Origin: Straminergon stramineum
Lineage: Eukaryota; Streptophyta; Bryopsida; Hypnales; Calliergonaceae
DNA: 64,000 bases
Direction of reading: 5' to 3'
Assembly (NCBI GenBank): GCA_963920665.1
Contig: OY987265.1
Location: 4,779,001 to 4,843,000, forward strand
Made by a program: the position numbers and the translations under genes. The notes below the pieces were generated by a model that saw only the letters and a program-made list of their open reading frames with translations, ran no database searches and was not told the DNA's origin. Below are positions 45,888 through 58,700 of the stretch, one piece after another. Every line of letters starts with the position of its first letter. The stretch's first letter is position 1.

Positions 45888-47900
45888 TTAAAATTCACTA
45901 CAATCCATTAGATTCAACAATTCCAATGTGCTCAATGTTCCCAAAGATTTAGATAAACTATGGATCCTACTTCTTTCCAAATCCAAGTCTTCCAAATTGT
46001 AAAGGCCTTCCACTGAATCTAGTAGCTCCTTGAATTCACCACACAAACTTTGATTCGACACATTAAACTCATTAAACATTCCCACAGATTTGGATAAACT
46101 TTGGATTTCACTCCCAAGGATGTCGAGAATTTCCAAATTGTGGAGGCCTTCCAATGAATTGGGTAGCTCTTGGAGTTCACCACATAAATTAAGATTCCCC
46201 TCATTCATCTTGCTCAACGTTCCCAAAGATTTCGGTGAACTTTGGATTCCACTCAAATGAAGATCCAAGTCTACCATATTGTAAAGGTGATCCAATGAAT
46301 TTGGTAGCTCTTCGAATTGACTACAATCCATTAGATTCAACAAATTCAACGTGCTCAATGTTCCCAAAGATTTCGTTAAACTTTGGATTCCACTCCCTTC
46401 GAGATCCAAGTTTTCCAAACTTTGGAAGCCTTCCAATGAATCTGGAAGCTCCTTCAACTCAAGACACTCACTTAGATTCAATACTTTCAACTTCTTCAAT
46501 GTTTCCAAAGATTTCGTTAAACTTTGGATTCCACTCCCTTCGAGATCCAAGTTTTCCAAACTATGAAGGCCTTCCAATGAATCTAGAAGCTCTTTGAGCT
46601 TACGACACAACCTTAGATCCAATACTTTCAACTTGGTTAACATTCCCAAGGATTTGGGTAAACTTTGGATTCCACTCCCTAGCAGATCCAAGTTTTCCAA
46701 ACTGTGGAGGCCTTCCAATGAATCTGGAAGCTCTCTGAGCTTACAACAACACGTTAGATCCAATACTTTCAACTTGGTTAATGTTCCCAAAGATTTGGGT
46801 AAACTTTGGATTCCACTCCCTAGCAGATCCAAGTTTTCCAAACTATGAAGGCCTTCCAATGAATCTGGTAGCTCCTTCAGCTCAAGACACCTCTTTAGAT
46901 TCAATACTTTCAACTTCTTCAATGTTCCCAAAGATTTCAGTAAACTTTGTATTGCACTCCCTTGGAGATCCAAGTTTTCCAAATTGTGGAGGCCGTCCAT
47001 TGAATTGGGTAGCTCCTTGAGGTGAGAAAAGCTACTTAGATCCAATACTTTCAATGTGCTCAACATTCTCAAGGATTTGGATAAACTTTGGATTCCACTA
47101 CCTTCCAGATCCAAGTTTTCCAAATTGTGGAGGCCTTCCAATGAATCTGGTAGCTCCTTCAACTCAAGACACCTCTTTAGATTCAATACTTTCAACTTCT
47201 TCAATGTTCCCAAAGATTTGGGTAAACTTTGGATTCCACTCCCTTCCATATCCAAGTTTTCCAAATTGTGGAGGCCTTCCAATGAATCTGGTAGCTCCTT
47301 CAGCTCAAGACACAACCTTAGATTCAATACTTTCAACTTCTTCAACGTTCCCAAAGATTTGGGTAAACTTCGGAATCCACTCCCTTCGAGATCCAAGTTT
47401 TCCAAACTATGGAGGCCTTCCAATGAATCTGGTAGCTCCTTCAGCTCAAGACACCTCTTTAGATTCAATACTTTCAACTTCTTCAATGTTCCCAAAGATT
47501 TGGGTAAACTTTGGATTCCACTCCCTTCGAGATCCAAGTTTTCCAAACTATGGAGGCCTTCCAATGAATCTGGTAGCTCCTTCAACTCAAGACACCTCTT
47601 TAGATTCAATACTTTCAACTTCTTCAATGTTCCCAAAGATTTGGGTAAACTTTGGATTCCACTCCCTTCGAGATCCAAGTTTTCCAAACTATGGAGGCCT
47701 TCCAATGAATCGGGTAGCTCCTTGAGGTGAGAAAAGCTATTTGGATTCAATACTTTCAACTTGGTCAACATTCCCAAAGATTTCGGTAAACTTTGGATTC
47801 CACTCCCTTCGAGATCTAAGTTTTCCAAACTATGGAGGCCTTCCAATGAATCTGGAAGCTCTTTGAGCTTACGACAACACGTTAGATCCAATACTTTCAA
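45888..47900 (-). pseudogene. LRR array, distal (C-terminal) block, cut off by the CACTA element
   Basis: A 670-codon frame on the minus strand consists almost entirely of 47-residue double LRR units (141 bp), about 14 copies, each like LPDSLEGLHSLENLDLEGSG plus 'IQSLPKSLGTLKKLKVLNL' plus a C-containing turn (KRCLELKE). The style is that of plant NLR receptor LRRs. The inner copies are near-identical. The last four (45890-46330) are diverged (for example HLSGIQSSPKSLGTLSKMNE). The frame ends at TAA 45888 inside a unit, and repeat sequence continues beyond. There is no start codon of its own: it is the continuation of a gene interrupted by the transposon. Confidence 0.85.
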
Positions 47901-48298
47901 CTTGGTTACACAGGAAGAAATTATGTTTTTTTAGTGTCGGGCGTTGACATGCTCCTATCTAGGCCTGGACACTTTATGTCCAACTTGGTGTCGACATGTC
48001 TTCTTGTACATCTCTACGTCTACTAGGAGTTGAAGTGGATGTTGGAGATGAAAAAGGGAAATTCGCGTGAAAAAACATGGTGGTGTTGCTATTTGCATCC
48101 ACTTTGACGTTGAGATGGTGCCTGACATCATCATGTTCAAATGGTTGTCTGAAAAAACAATATTTGACACGTCAACAGTGGGGACCCACTTTGACCGTGG
48201 GTCATTTTCATTTACATTATTATATTTTTAAATAACAACGCTGCCTGCTTGAAAAAAAGAGTTGGGCAACATTTTTTGGGCAGGGTATGTTAAAAAGT

Positions 48299-48359
48299 GA
48301 TGACGTGGCAGATGACGTGGCAAACAATATGCTGACTTGGCAGACACTGCCACGTCAGC
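48299..48359. repeat. Left subterminal repeats of the CACTA element (GATGACGTGGCA)
   Basis: Two exact head-to-tail 12-mers GATGACGTGGCA lie at 48299-48322. A variant GCTGACTTGGCA is at 48331, and the inverted form TGCCACGTCAGC at 48348-48359. Subterminal arrays of short motifs are the binding sites of the DNA-binding TnpA protein in known CACTA elements. The assignment here is by position and symmetry with the right end. Confidence 0.7.
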
Positions 48360-49066
48360 AAATTCTTAGTTCAACCATTCTGATGGCCTTCTCTGGAATG
48401 CCATGAGCAACTTCAAGACGTCCCAAAAGACATCCACATAGACGTTTAATGTTGTAAATGATGTCTCGGAGGACCTATTGGCGTTGAGGGTGATCTTCCT
48501 ATTAATATTCGGGTATTCACATTGAGGCACATGAGACAAGAGGATGTTGATGATGAGATTAGGATAAGGCAATACGAACATTCCCTAAGACATTCAATGG
48601 GGCATGGCAGTCTTCATTGTCTTGCACATGTGCACTTCAATATAAGGTATGTTTGTCTGAGATGACGTGCATTGAATTTACAAGAATTTAGCTTATGCAG
48701 TGTCTAAAGCATGAAACTTTACTATGATGTTTAGGGTGTTCACCATGGAAGATGATTTCCAACTATAAATTTCGATAGGGAAAGGTTCATGAGTGCTCTT
48801 AATAGTCTAATACAAAAGTTATAAGAACAAGTGGCATGGAGGAGCATGATGATGTGGGAAACTACAAAGACGTGTATTGCGTAGAGGGTTCACATGAGGC
48901 ACCTTCAATGCAAATTGGCAATGTCATATGAATGTTTTGGGAGCACTGAAACATGCACTAAAATATGCAGTAAGACATATATATCGTCTACGGTATTCTC
49001 ATGATGTCCGCGCAGACGTCTATGTGTTAGACGACCCCATGCTACGTGTACCAGGGACAATGTCAA

Positions 49067-52000
49067 TCAAGCTTCATCGTCGGACACAACATTGTTTCCA
49101 AGGATGTCTCTAACGTCTTCTTCGACATCCATGGGATGTCTAATAGGGTCTGATTCAGCTGCCACTGGCTGCAAGCCAGCAAAGTCACCATCGTTTTGCA
49201 ATTGCAGAATGTCTGGAGTGTCTTCATCAAAGTGGATTGCTCCACGTCTTCCTCTAACAACAGTTCGGCACACTACTTTCCACCCTCGTCAATGCCGATC
49301 ATCTGAGAAAAACACTTGTTGGCAATGAAGTGGAAAGGCAAATGAATCAGCATGGACCTGCCCGTCCATGTTATTGAAGTTTGCCACACTAAAGCCGTAC
49401 CGGTCTCGTTCAATACTTGGAAAACGAGCGTCTCGAGCCCCACGCACCCAATCGCAAAGCAGGATGGTAACACAATGATTTTGGTAATCTAAAACCAATA
49501 TTTCCTCAATGTATCCTACATACTCCTGTGAAACTTCACGAGGCCTCCCGTTCAAAAGACCCCAACGACATTGCCGGCGAAAAGATGCGACAACACATGA
49601 ATCTTGTGTAACAAGACCACCTTCCGCACTACGGACGCGCAGATGCATACCATGACAATACATTTGACGATGTCATGTTGCATTTCGTTGAGGGGGTTGC
49701 GAGTACTGCAACACATCTTGCTGAACATGACGTCCAGAACGCTCTGCTTCTTTCACGGTAGATGTCAACCACTGCGTGAAAGGGGGGAAGTCACTCAATT
49801 CTTGAGGATACTGGACAGTTCTCCGAGGATGTGAACGCCTTGAACGCCGACGAAACTCTTCATGCTGCTCCCATCTTTGACTCCTTGCCTCAATGTACTC
49901 CCTATTCATGGAATCAATCCTCTACATATTTTAAAAAGATCTCCAATATGAAGTGCAAAAAGTTGGCATATGTTTAGTGAGAAACACCCGCATTGAAACT
50001 AACGCCGTATCCAAGAGCATTGGTAATAAATTCCAATTACTAATATGCAAGACAAGGATGAAAGGAATCTAGGATGCCCTAAAAGCATTCAGACATTAGA
50101 CATTCCTCCACAATGCTAAGTATCTTGTCAAACACATGGATAGGACAGAGACAACATCACAATTGACACAAGAACATCATGATTGACTTTGTTCAACTTA
50201 CTCGCGCCAAGACTCCAAGCACGCGGCGTTGTCAATGACAAATGCATGTACCAACAAACGTAATTCATTTGACATGGGGCGCTTCTTTGGTGCCTTGCTC
50301 CATATGACTTCATCATTCATGATGGGGTCTTCTTTTGCGTCCCATACCCGGTGCTGCGTTCCTCGAAAATCTTTCATGTACTCCGTGCAAAAGCTAAGAG
50401 TGTCTTCATTGTGATATCCTTCTGCTATGCTGCCTTCTGGTCGGGCATACGTGCGGACATAATCTTTGAGTGTCTTCATGTACCGTTCTATAGGATACAT
50501 CCATCTACAATGCACTGGTCCACATACAAATAATTGTTGCACAAGGTGTACTGGAAGATGTGTCATGATGTTCAAAAAAGTTGTTGGAAATTCCTTTTCC
50601 AACAAGCATATTGCCATGATCACATCATCCATGATGTCATCTTTGTCTGCCTCTCTGATTTCTTTTTCACATAGTCGTTGGAAGACTCTGCTAATTTTTA
50701 TAATAGCCAGTCTCACGTTCTCGTCCAAGATGTTTTGGACTGCCACCGGTAAAATCTGCATGCAACATAAATTACTTCATTAAAGACATGTGGCCTATTA
50801 TGTGACCTACATCAGCTAATTGAAGGCTTCCACTTCAACCATAGACGTCTAACAGGAAAGTTTTCACTGAAATGGACAAGCTCTATGTCTATTCAACTAG
50901 CGCAGTCAGACATAGTCTATCCAGTTGAGTGTTGTAACAGACAACAACGCTTCCAGCACAGTGTCTACTACAACAGTATCATGGACAAAGCATGCTCATC
51001 ATGAGCCCACTGGTGGATTTTCTAGACGTTTGCATTGGTGGGTTGTGTAGACAGCATTCACTTATAACAACTACCATGGGATTGTGTGGCTCACTTGTTG
51101 CATAAGCACGTGGTAGTCATGTGTCTTCATGTACTGAAGTCTTCCATCTTGGAATCGTTTGTGAATGGACCCCACGTAGTTTATTGGGGTGTGAATTTTG
51201 CATATAATGTCCATGAATTCCGTTCGCTCTTTTGGGGTCATGATGTAAGGCACATGGGGCATGTAAAAATCATCTTGTCGACGACGTGGATCTTGTAGCC
51301 AAATTTCTTCGCGAATCCCCAACTCTTGTGCATCAACTTGACTTCCAGGGCTGTCGTTCATAGCAAGAAGCGTCTTCACTATATTCTCGCACAAATTCTT
51401 CTCACAGTGCATGACGTCCAAAATGTGCCGTTCCAGAAGATGCTGTAGAAGTGGACATCTTCATTGTTAGACACAGAGTACAACTGTGCACACCTACGGC
51501 GTCTACAACATCGGAATTTACATCACAAGTGCGTCACCGTACAACCTAAGTTATAGAAGCTATAAAATGCTCACCTGAAAGTAGTCAAGTTCGTATAAAG
51601 CAGAAAGCCTTTTCACCCCAGTAAAACGAACCGGGTCGTCTGGTCCATCTTCTTTCCCACCCAAATCCAGATATGATTGCCGCAATGTAGCATATCGGAC
51701 GACGTCTGAACCGGTCATTCGAGCTGGTCTACCACGATGCTCTGTACAACCATTGAACTGAAGATTCCGACGGTATGGATGATTACGACGTAAATACCTG
51801 CGTATGCCACCATAAACAATCTTGGACCCTCTTACACTTCGATCTGCGCGGACATCACCCGTCCGCGCCATTCTAGAATCTGTTTGAGGTCCACAATCTG
51901 GACATCCTCTATAACCCTTGCAACAAAGACCGGAGATGAGGCCGTACGCTAGAAAATCAGATATAGTCCACAACAACAACCCCCGCATGATGAATTGCCT

Positions 52001-53383
52001 TGAACCTGCAAGTTTAGAGAAATCTTGCACTACAACCCCTTGCCAAAGGGCATGTAGCTCCCGAAGTAGTGGTCGCAAAAACACATCCAAGTTCTTTGAA
52101 GTTGGGGAATGTTTCCCTGAAATGAGAATGCTTAATGAAATAAAGAACTTCTTAGTTACAGACCATGGCTCAAAGTTATAAATCAATATGAGCACGGGCC
52201 ATATAGACCAAGTGGTGTTGCTCAATTTGAAAGGGTTCACACCATCCAATGCCAATGCCAGACGTAAATTCCTGTCTTCAACACCAAAGTTGGCAAAGAC
52301 AGTGTCTGAATTGACATGCTTCCAAGCGGGGCTATCCACCACTGAACGCATGATGCCATCTTCATTGACATGCTTCGTCCAACTGGTCAACATCTAGGCC
52401 AACTCTGAAGATCGAAACATGCGTCTCAACCTTGGAATCAAGGGAAAATGCCGAATTACTCTCGTTGGTATGGAATTTGAGCCCTCCAACCATCGTGATT
52501 TAGTGCACTTAGGACAAGTGCTCAGCTCTGCATGCTCCGCCTCATATAGCACACATCCACTTGGGCAAGCGTGGATGTTGTTGTATTCTAGGCCCAACTT
52601 CTTCATCATCTTCTTAGCCTTATAATGGCTACTTGGCATGTTATTGCCTTGTGGTAGCAAGTCCAATGACAAATACTGCAACAATTCATCCGCAAACTTG
52701 TTACTCACATGAAAGACTGCACACATATTCATGATGATGATGGTGGCTGAGAGAATACTACAAGTTGCATCCAAGTACACTGGGGTGGTGGCATGCTCGT
52801 ACAGACGTTCCATATTATCCACTCTATCATCTTCTTCATCCGCCTCTATGGACTCAAGGATGGGCTCAGACGCCATGGTAGCTGCATGCAATGTGTCGCC
52901 ACGATCAAAAGCCTCTAAGACTTGCCGTTCAACATCATGTCCAACATCCATTGCATTGTCTTCGTCATGTGGTACGAAGCCAACATTGTGATCCTCCATT
53001 TCATTGTCTTGGATATTGTCTGCAACGCCAATGTTGTTGCCTTCAATATCTGCGTCATTGTCAATGACATCATCACCATAAGCTTAGTCTTCTACCCAAA
53101 TGCCATTATGAGGATAACCATCTGGAGGGTCCCCTCCGACCATCGACTTCATAAGGAAGTCATCTCGACCCCTCTCACAAAGATGTTTTCTAATAGTGTC
53201 TATGGCACGGCATGGCCCTCCATGACAGGTCCGGCAAGGGCAACGATAATTCTGCAAATCCATCTCCGTTGCCACCCTCAACTCTATTTGAAGGATGAGG
53301 TCTGACACAGTAATGTGGCGGAGAACTCGACCATCGTGGTTGATTCTAATTCGGGCCCCTCGTAGTAGGGCTTCACGCACCAT
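49067..53383 (-). pseudogene. TnpD-type CACTA transposase (Transposase_21, DUF4218, DUF4216), four exons
   Basis: Exons on the minus strand are 53383-51575, 51442-51095, 50755-50202 and 49919-49067. They join in phase with GT..AG introns, giving about 956 codons including four stops (TAA 53084, TAG 52394, TGA 49673, TGA 49289). The N-terminal part has a CPCRTCHG cysteine motif of the transposase-associated domain. Transposase_21 follows, with a CPSGCVLY / CPKCTKSRW zinc-type motif, then 'DSPAWKHV' and 'LALALDGVNPFKL'. 'LDVMHCEKNLCENIVKTLL' and 'KTHDYHVLMQQ' mark the centre. DUF4218 reads 'HLPVHLVQQLFVCGPVHCRW' and 'MYPIERYMKTLKDYVR'. DUF4216 reads 'YVGYIEEILVLDYQNH' and 'CDWVRGARDARF'. All four stops are one C-to-T step from Gln or Arg. 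The ATG at 53383 is the first usable start. Confidence 0.9.
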
Positions 53384-55798
53384 GGTTGTATATGCTTCTT
53401 TAGCTTCACATAGGGCTAAGAGCCTTGGAAGAAAGTTGAAGAAGCCCTCCTACTGCAACAAGATGCAATGACACACATGCAACACGTTAAGACTTTGGTT
53501 TTGTACAAAACCATCACAAAACTGAACATTGGAAGTGGCAAACTGCTGTACACATAGCTGCCGGAAGCCTGCCATAGTTGACTTCACAATGCTATCATGG
53601 ACACTGTAAAAGACGTACTATGTCCAGAAACAAGGAAAAAACATCTTCATAGACATGAAGGACAAACAGGATGTGGTCTACCAAAGCAATTTTCTATACT
53701 CTAGAAAGTCAAAGTAGACTTCTTTTTCAACACATGATCCTTGTTCTAAACATGCCAGCATGTGCATCCATGATACTACTACTTCCCAAATGAAGACCCT
53801 AAACAAGCACATTCATTTCACTCATTATATTGTAAGCCAAATACAAAGACTACCTCCTCTGACACTGTACTAGATGTACATCATATTTGAAATTGCACAC
53901 ATACATGTCATGAATTGTACAATACGAAATACCAAATATCCGGGATAAATGCCATATCATATCACTTTAAAAACATAGTGTCCAAATGGACAAGTCTAAT
54001 TCTATTATCCATCCTGAAATTGATACAGTTTGTCCAAATCGACAAGGAATTATCTGGAAAAAGTCAATTTTGACATTGAAAACTATCATCAACGTCAGAC
54101 TAGACATTACTCTATGTAATGATGACTTGCACCTATGAAACTTGGAGCTTCAATTCATGCTGACTATGTGGTTCTCTTCCCATTCCTTCAGATATTGATT
54201 GCCAACTTTTGTTGCTATTGCTAGTCTAGGGAAGAGAAGGATCTCTTCTTCACTAGAGGCAACTAAAAAGTCCCATGATGTGTGTCGTTTAGCAGACCAA
54301 TGAAGCATTATAGAATAGACGGAGTTTGCGGGACTATTTTCCATTTCTGTGCAGCACAAAAAACATAGCTATTAACATATTTGTGGGTATAAGATATATA
54401 GATCCCCTAGCACTTCTGGATGTCCACTACTTTCATGTACTTAAGGTCATTCAATTCTAAAAGCACAAGCAAATTAACATAGACCCCCTTCTCTTGATGG
54501 AAATTGATGATGTCATGGAAGAAATAAGGGTGAGCTTAAGAGTCTTCATTCTAGTCATGAATGAAAAAACAAAATAGAACCACCATCTTTAATTCCCCTA
54601 AGGAAAAAAAATAGCAATGACCAATGTCCACATTGCTAGGACACAATTTAGTAATGAGGTCTGCATCGACGGGAACATGTCTAAAATGACCCTAAACTGA
54701 CCCAAGAGGTTGTAAGTAACATGTCTTAATTGACAGAGAGTGTCTAAATTGATCATGTTCATTTCAATAGAAAATATGGAAGCATCTCTGGCGCTGTAAA
54801 TGCTTTCAATTTCCTAATGCCCCTCTAGAAAAAAATTTGTAGGCCCTTAAAGCCCACTTAGAAAAGAAATGGAGACATCTTTTGTACCCAAATCCAAAAA
54901 AATATGAAAACATGTGTAGGCCTCCAAGCATTCAATAACCCCAAAAGGAGGAACATCCATCCCACTAAAGAAAACAAACATGAGCACATTTGTAGTATCC
55001 CAAATCCGTCTTAGGAAATAACAAAAGAAGATAAAAGGGTCCAAATTCATAGGTCCACATACACTAATTATGTCCACATTCAAAAACAAATGTCTAAAAT
55101 GACAAAGAATGGACCAAAAATGTCTGAACTAACACATCTCAGATTGATTGAAAATGTCCAAATTGACAATGTTCATTTGAACTAAAAATATGGAAACGTG
55201 CGTAACATCTGAAATGTCTCTACTGTTTTCAAGTAATCTCATGAAAAAAATTTGCAAGCCTCCAAGCCTCCTATTAAAAACTCAAATGTGTAAACATGTG
55301 TAGGCCTCCAAGCATCCTCATAAAATCCACAAAAATGTGCAAACATGTGTAGGCCTCCAAGCATCCTCATAAAATAAAATAAAATATGCAAACATGTGTA
55401 GGCCTCCAAGCATCCTCATAAAATCCAAAAAAATGTGCAAACATGTGTAGGCCTCCAAGCATCTTCATAAAAAAAATATGGAAACATGGGCAGGCCTCCA
55501 AGATTTTTAAATTATATTATACTACTATTGTTGTCATCTATTTTGACAAAAATGGTTTAAAAAGGCGTGCCACCTGGGGCTCTTAGATGTCTTACAAGAC
55601 ATTGGAATGGACGTTATGATGTTGTATACAACATTGTGATGCCACAGATCTTCATTCTAGTGACAGTCAACAATCATGACTACGGAACCTTAAAAAGGTG
55701 GACGCCTGCTTTTGCCTGTCGCGTGGAACCCTAAGCCATCTTCTGCAGACTGTTCAGAACTTTAGCTTTGGAATTGAGAGCAATTTTTTGAGTGCAAC
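53384..55798. other. Central spacer of the CACTA element between the divergent genes
   Basis: About 2.4 kb without a supported gene. A partly palindromic motif TGTC(C/T)AAATTGACA or close variants recurs at about 53978, 54032, 54729, 54748, 55090 and 55148. A minisatellite occupies 55240-55500. The region must contain the promoters of both transposon genes, but none can be pinpointed. Confidence 0.55.
55240..55500. repeat. About 50-bp minisatellite in the CACTA spacer, about six copies
   Basis: The unit reads ATGTGTAGGCCTCCAAGCAT followed by CCTCATAAAAT and an A-rich linker with TGCAAACATG. Outer copies are diverged. A single related unit occurs at about 54900-54940. Confidence 0.85.
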
Positions 55799-58700
55799 AT
55801 GACACTTCACTCAGGTGCGCATAGTTGTCTTCCGTTTCCAAGTGGAGAAGGAGCTTTAGCAGTAGGAGATCATGATCTTGACAGGGATAGTGCAGGTCTC
55901 AACATTTTCAAGAACTTTTTGGAGGGGGTTGTGGCCGCATCACTCACCTCAACAATGGAGGCAGTTGAGGCGCCCACTGCATCCACCCAAAAACTCCGTA
56001 GAAGTAGTCGCCTACACAATCCAAGTGAGTTGGTCAATGAAATTGCAACACCACTGCAACGAATTCCAAAGAAGAAGAAGGTAACAAACTCTCTTTACCA
56101 CACACCTTCATTGTTAGGACACTATGGTGTCGGGGTTTTCGTGAGAGGGTGATTAAGAGAGGTAGGGTGTGTCAAGAGAGGTAGAGAGTGTGTCAAGAGA
56201 GGTAGAGAGGGAGAGGGTGAGGGTTTGGCTCCCTTCACCTGTGCGGTGCCACCTGCTCCCATCGCAGTCCGCTGGTGCCCCTCCTCCCTGCGCGCGCGGT
56301 CCACCTCTCCGTCCTCGCAGCCTGCTCTCCGTGCCCCCTCCCGCAGCCTGGTCCCTCCCTGAGCGACGGCGGCGGCGACAAAATTTGAAATTTTCATTAG
56401 TAATTATGATGTTCATCTCCTTTGGTGGCTTGGCATTCATCCATCCCCATCCATTAGCGTTTCACAATACTCATTTTAGATATCTTCAGCAACACCGTAG
56501 TGTTTTCTCTTTTTTCGCAGTGTGCTTACTTGTTGCTTCTGTGTTCTCGAATTTTGTCTAGCTTTGCAATTCGGAGGAGCCTTTGCAATTCGGAAGAGCC
56601 TTGGGTGATGGGCGAGGCAGCATAGTTTCCACATTGTGGTGGAGTGATCGAGGTTGCGGGTTGCATACCGTGGGTCGCGGCTAGGGTGTGAAGGTTGCTG
56701 GGAGGAGCACAAGGGTGTGAGCGTCACGGCGGGAGGTGTGTAATTTTTCTTATTGCCTTGTCTTCCGTGAGTGTTTTCCTCATCAAATCCAGTTTTACAG
56801 TGATTTTTGGGGACGCCTGGGTGATGGTGGAAATCCAACCCTCGAGGTTGGTCACGACCGCAGAGTGTTTTCCTAGACGTTTGAACGGATGTCTCAACGC
56901 TGTTCTGGACATTGGTCCGAGCGCTGACCTTGCTGCCGTGTCGACACCCTCTTGACTGGAGCTGGAGCTGAGATTGACTTTTCCATTTGTGAACTTTTTT
57001 TCGTCTTCTTGTTGCCTTGTCTCTGCGAGTTTTTGAACTGAAATCCTTTTCGATATCTTGAAGTATATGAAGGTCACGTGAATGAACCCTAGAACGATGT
57101 CTAGATGTTGAGACTGATGTTGTAATAGACGTCTCAGTCATGTGAAGTGCTGCATGTTTAGCTTCGGGCGCCATAGGTGATGTTTAGGAAGTGTCACAAT
57201 GATCCCGTTTGGTGTTTTTCCTGGCATGTTTGTTCCAGGTAGCAGGTGAAGATTTTGTGAAGTGGCCTTCATCAGAACTAAGAATGGCACCAAATCATTC
57301 GAAATTGCCAATGAAGCGTGGACTAGAGTCACAACGTGGCCGTGGAATTTCATCAGATGCTAGGCCACGTCAAGTGGTCCAGAATCTTTCGTCCCCGAAG
57401 AAGCGCTCCAAGAATGGCAATGACAAGTGGCAAGTGACAAGCCGCCAACAAGAGAAGGGGAAGGGGAAGGCTGCTGCAAGGAGTCCACCATTGAAGAAGC
57501 GCCAAGCACGCATGGCACAAGAGGAGGTGGAGGAGTCTGACCTGGAAGATGAAGTGGAGTATGAGGGTTCCAGCGATGACTTGGATGATCCCTCAAAATC
57601 CAAGTTTGTGCTTTCATTTTGTCCCTTTGTTTCCAATTTCAGCTTTTCTTAGAGAATGCTTGCTTCTAGTAGCATGACATCGTGAGTCCATGTGAAGTCC
57701 ATTCAGCTGATTGAGGTGTTGTCAAGTGAGTCTCACTTCAACGTAATTTTGCTAGTAGACACTGATTCCAGCACCGGCTTTGTCATGAGATGTTGATGTA
57801 GACATTGTTCTAGACATCGATGAAGATGTCGTATGTCTTTCTGCAGCAGAGATGTTCTTGGTTTGACTTTGTGGTCTTCATGGCACAGGCAAATGTACGA
57901 GGAAGGGGATTCATCTTCGTCCTCAGACGATGATCCCGACACACTGATGTTGGAAAAGGAGCGAACTCCAACTCCAACTCCACCCTCGAATCGTGTGAAA
58001 CGGACCATGAAGAAGGAGGACACTGCAAAAGTGGATAAGCAAGTAGTGAAGGTGGACCGACGTGGCAATCCTTACGGAAAAGCCGCTGAATATCTTGCAA
58101 ATGACGTGAAGTCATTTGCAAAGGATCTCCACTTGGCATATGGGTGGGGCGACCAGCCAATGAAGGACAAGATGCGGTTCTTTGAACGCGTGGCAGCAGG
58201 TATTAATTGACATTGGAGTTGTTGTAATGGTTTGCATTTTGGTGTTGGTGCAACAGACGTCCACATGTTGTCTCGGACGTTTTAGTGTTGAGGAAGATGT
58301 CAATTTATCATATGACTCAGTACTTTGGACTCTAAGTTCACTTGATTTTGTTGCCCCACCAGACTGGACTGTTAAAGGTGGTCTTGAGATCAACCCAGAC
58401 TGGTATGCTCAGTTTGTGACGAAGACTTTGATCAATCTACGCCACAGCCTCATGAGGCTCATTGACCTTGATTTGCCTATACCCGTGGGCTTGGACCTCT
58501 CGGTTTGGGAAATGCTCAAAGCAAAGCGTAGATCAGCAAAGGCTCAAGAGAAGTCAATGCAGATGCGTGCAGTTTCAAAGTCTAAGAACAACAAGGAAAC
58601 CCAGATGAGGTCCATAGAGAAGCGTCTGATGGGGGAGTTGGTAACATGTGCTTCACTCTAAGTGTTGTTTCAATGTTTCTATGCTAAATTTGTTGTCCTT

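Noticed and set aside
47054..47730. Two overlapping plus-strand frames of about 224 codons opposite the LRR array
   Set aside because: They are antisense shadows. The 141-bp period is a multiple of three, so a frame open in one unit stays open in all. The products are repetitive with no known domain, while the minus strand gives a perfect LRR pattern.
56476..57174. Minus-strand 232-codon frame inside the CACTA element
   Set aside because: It lies in an intron of the plus-strand gene, overlaps another minus frame, is composed of simple Ser/His/Thr/Arg runs, and shows no recognised motif.
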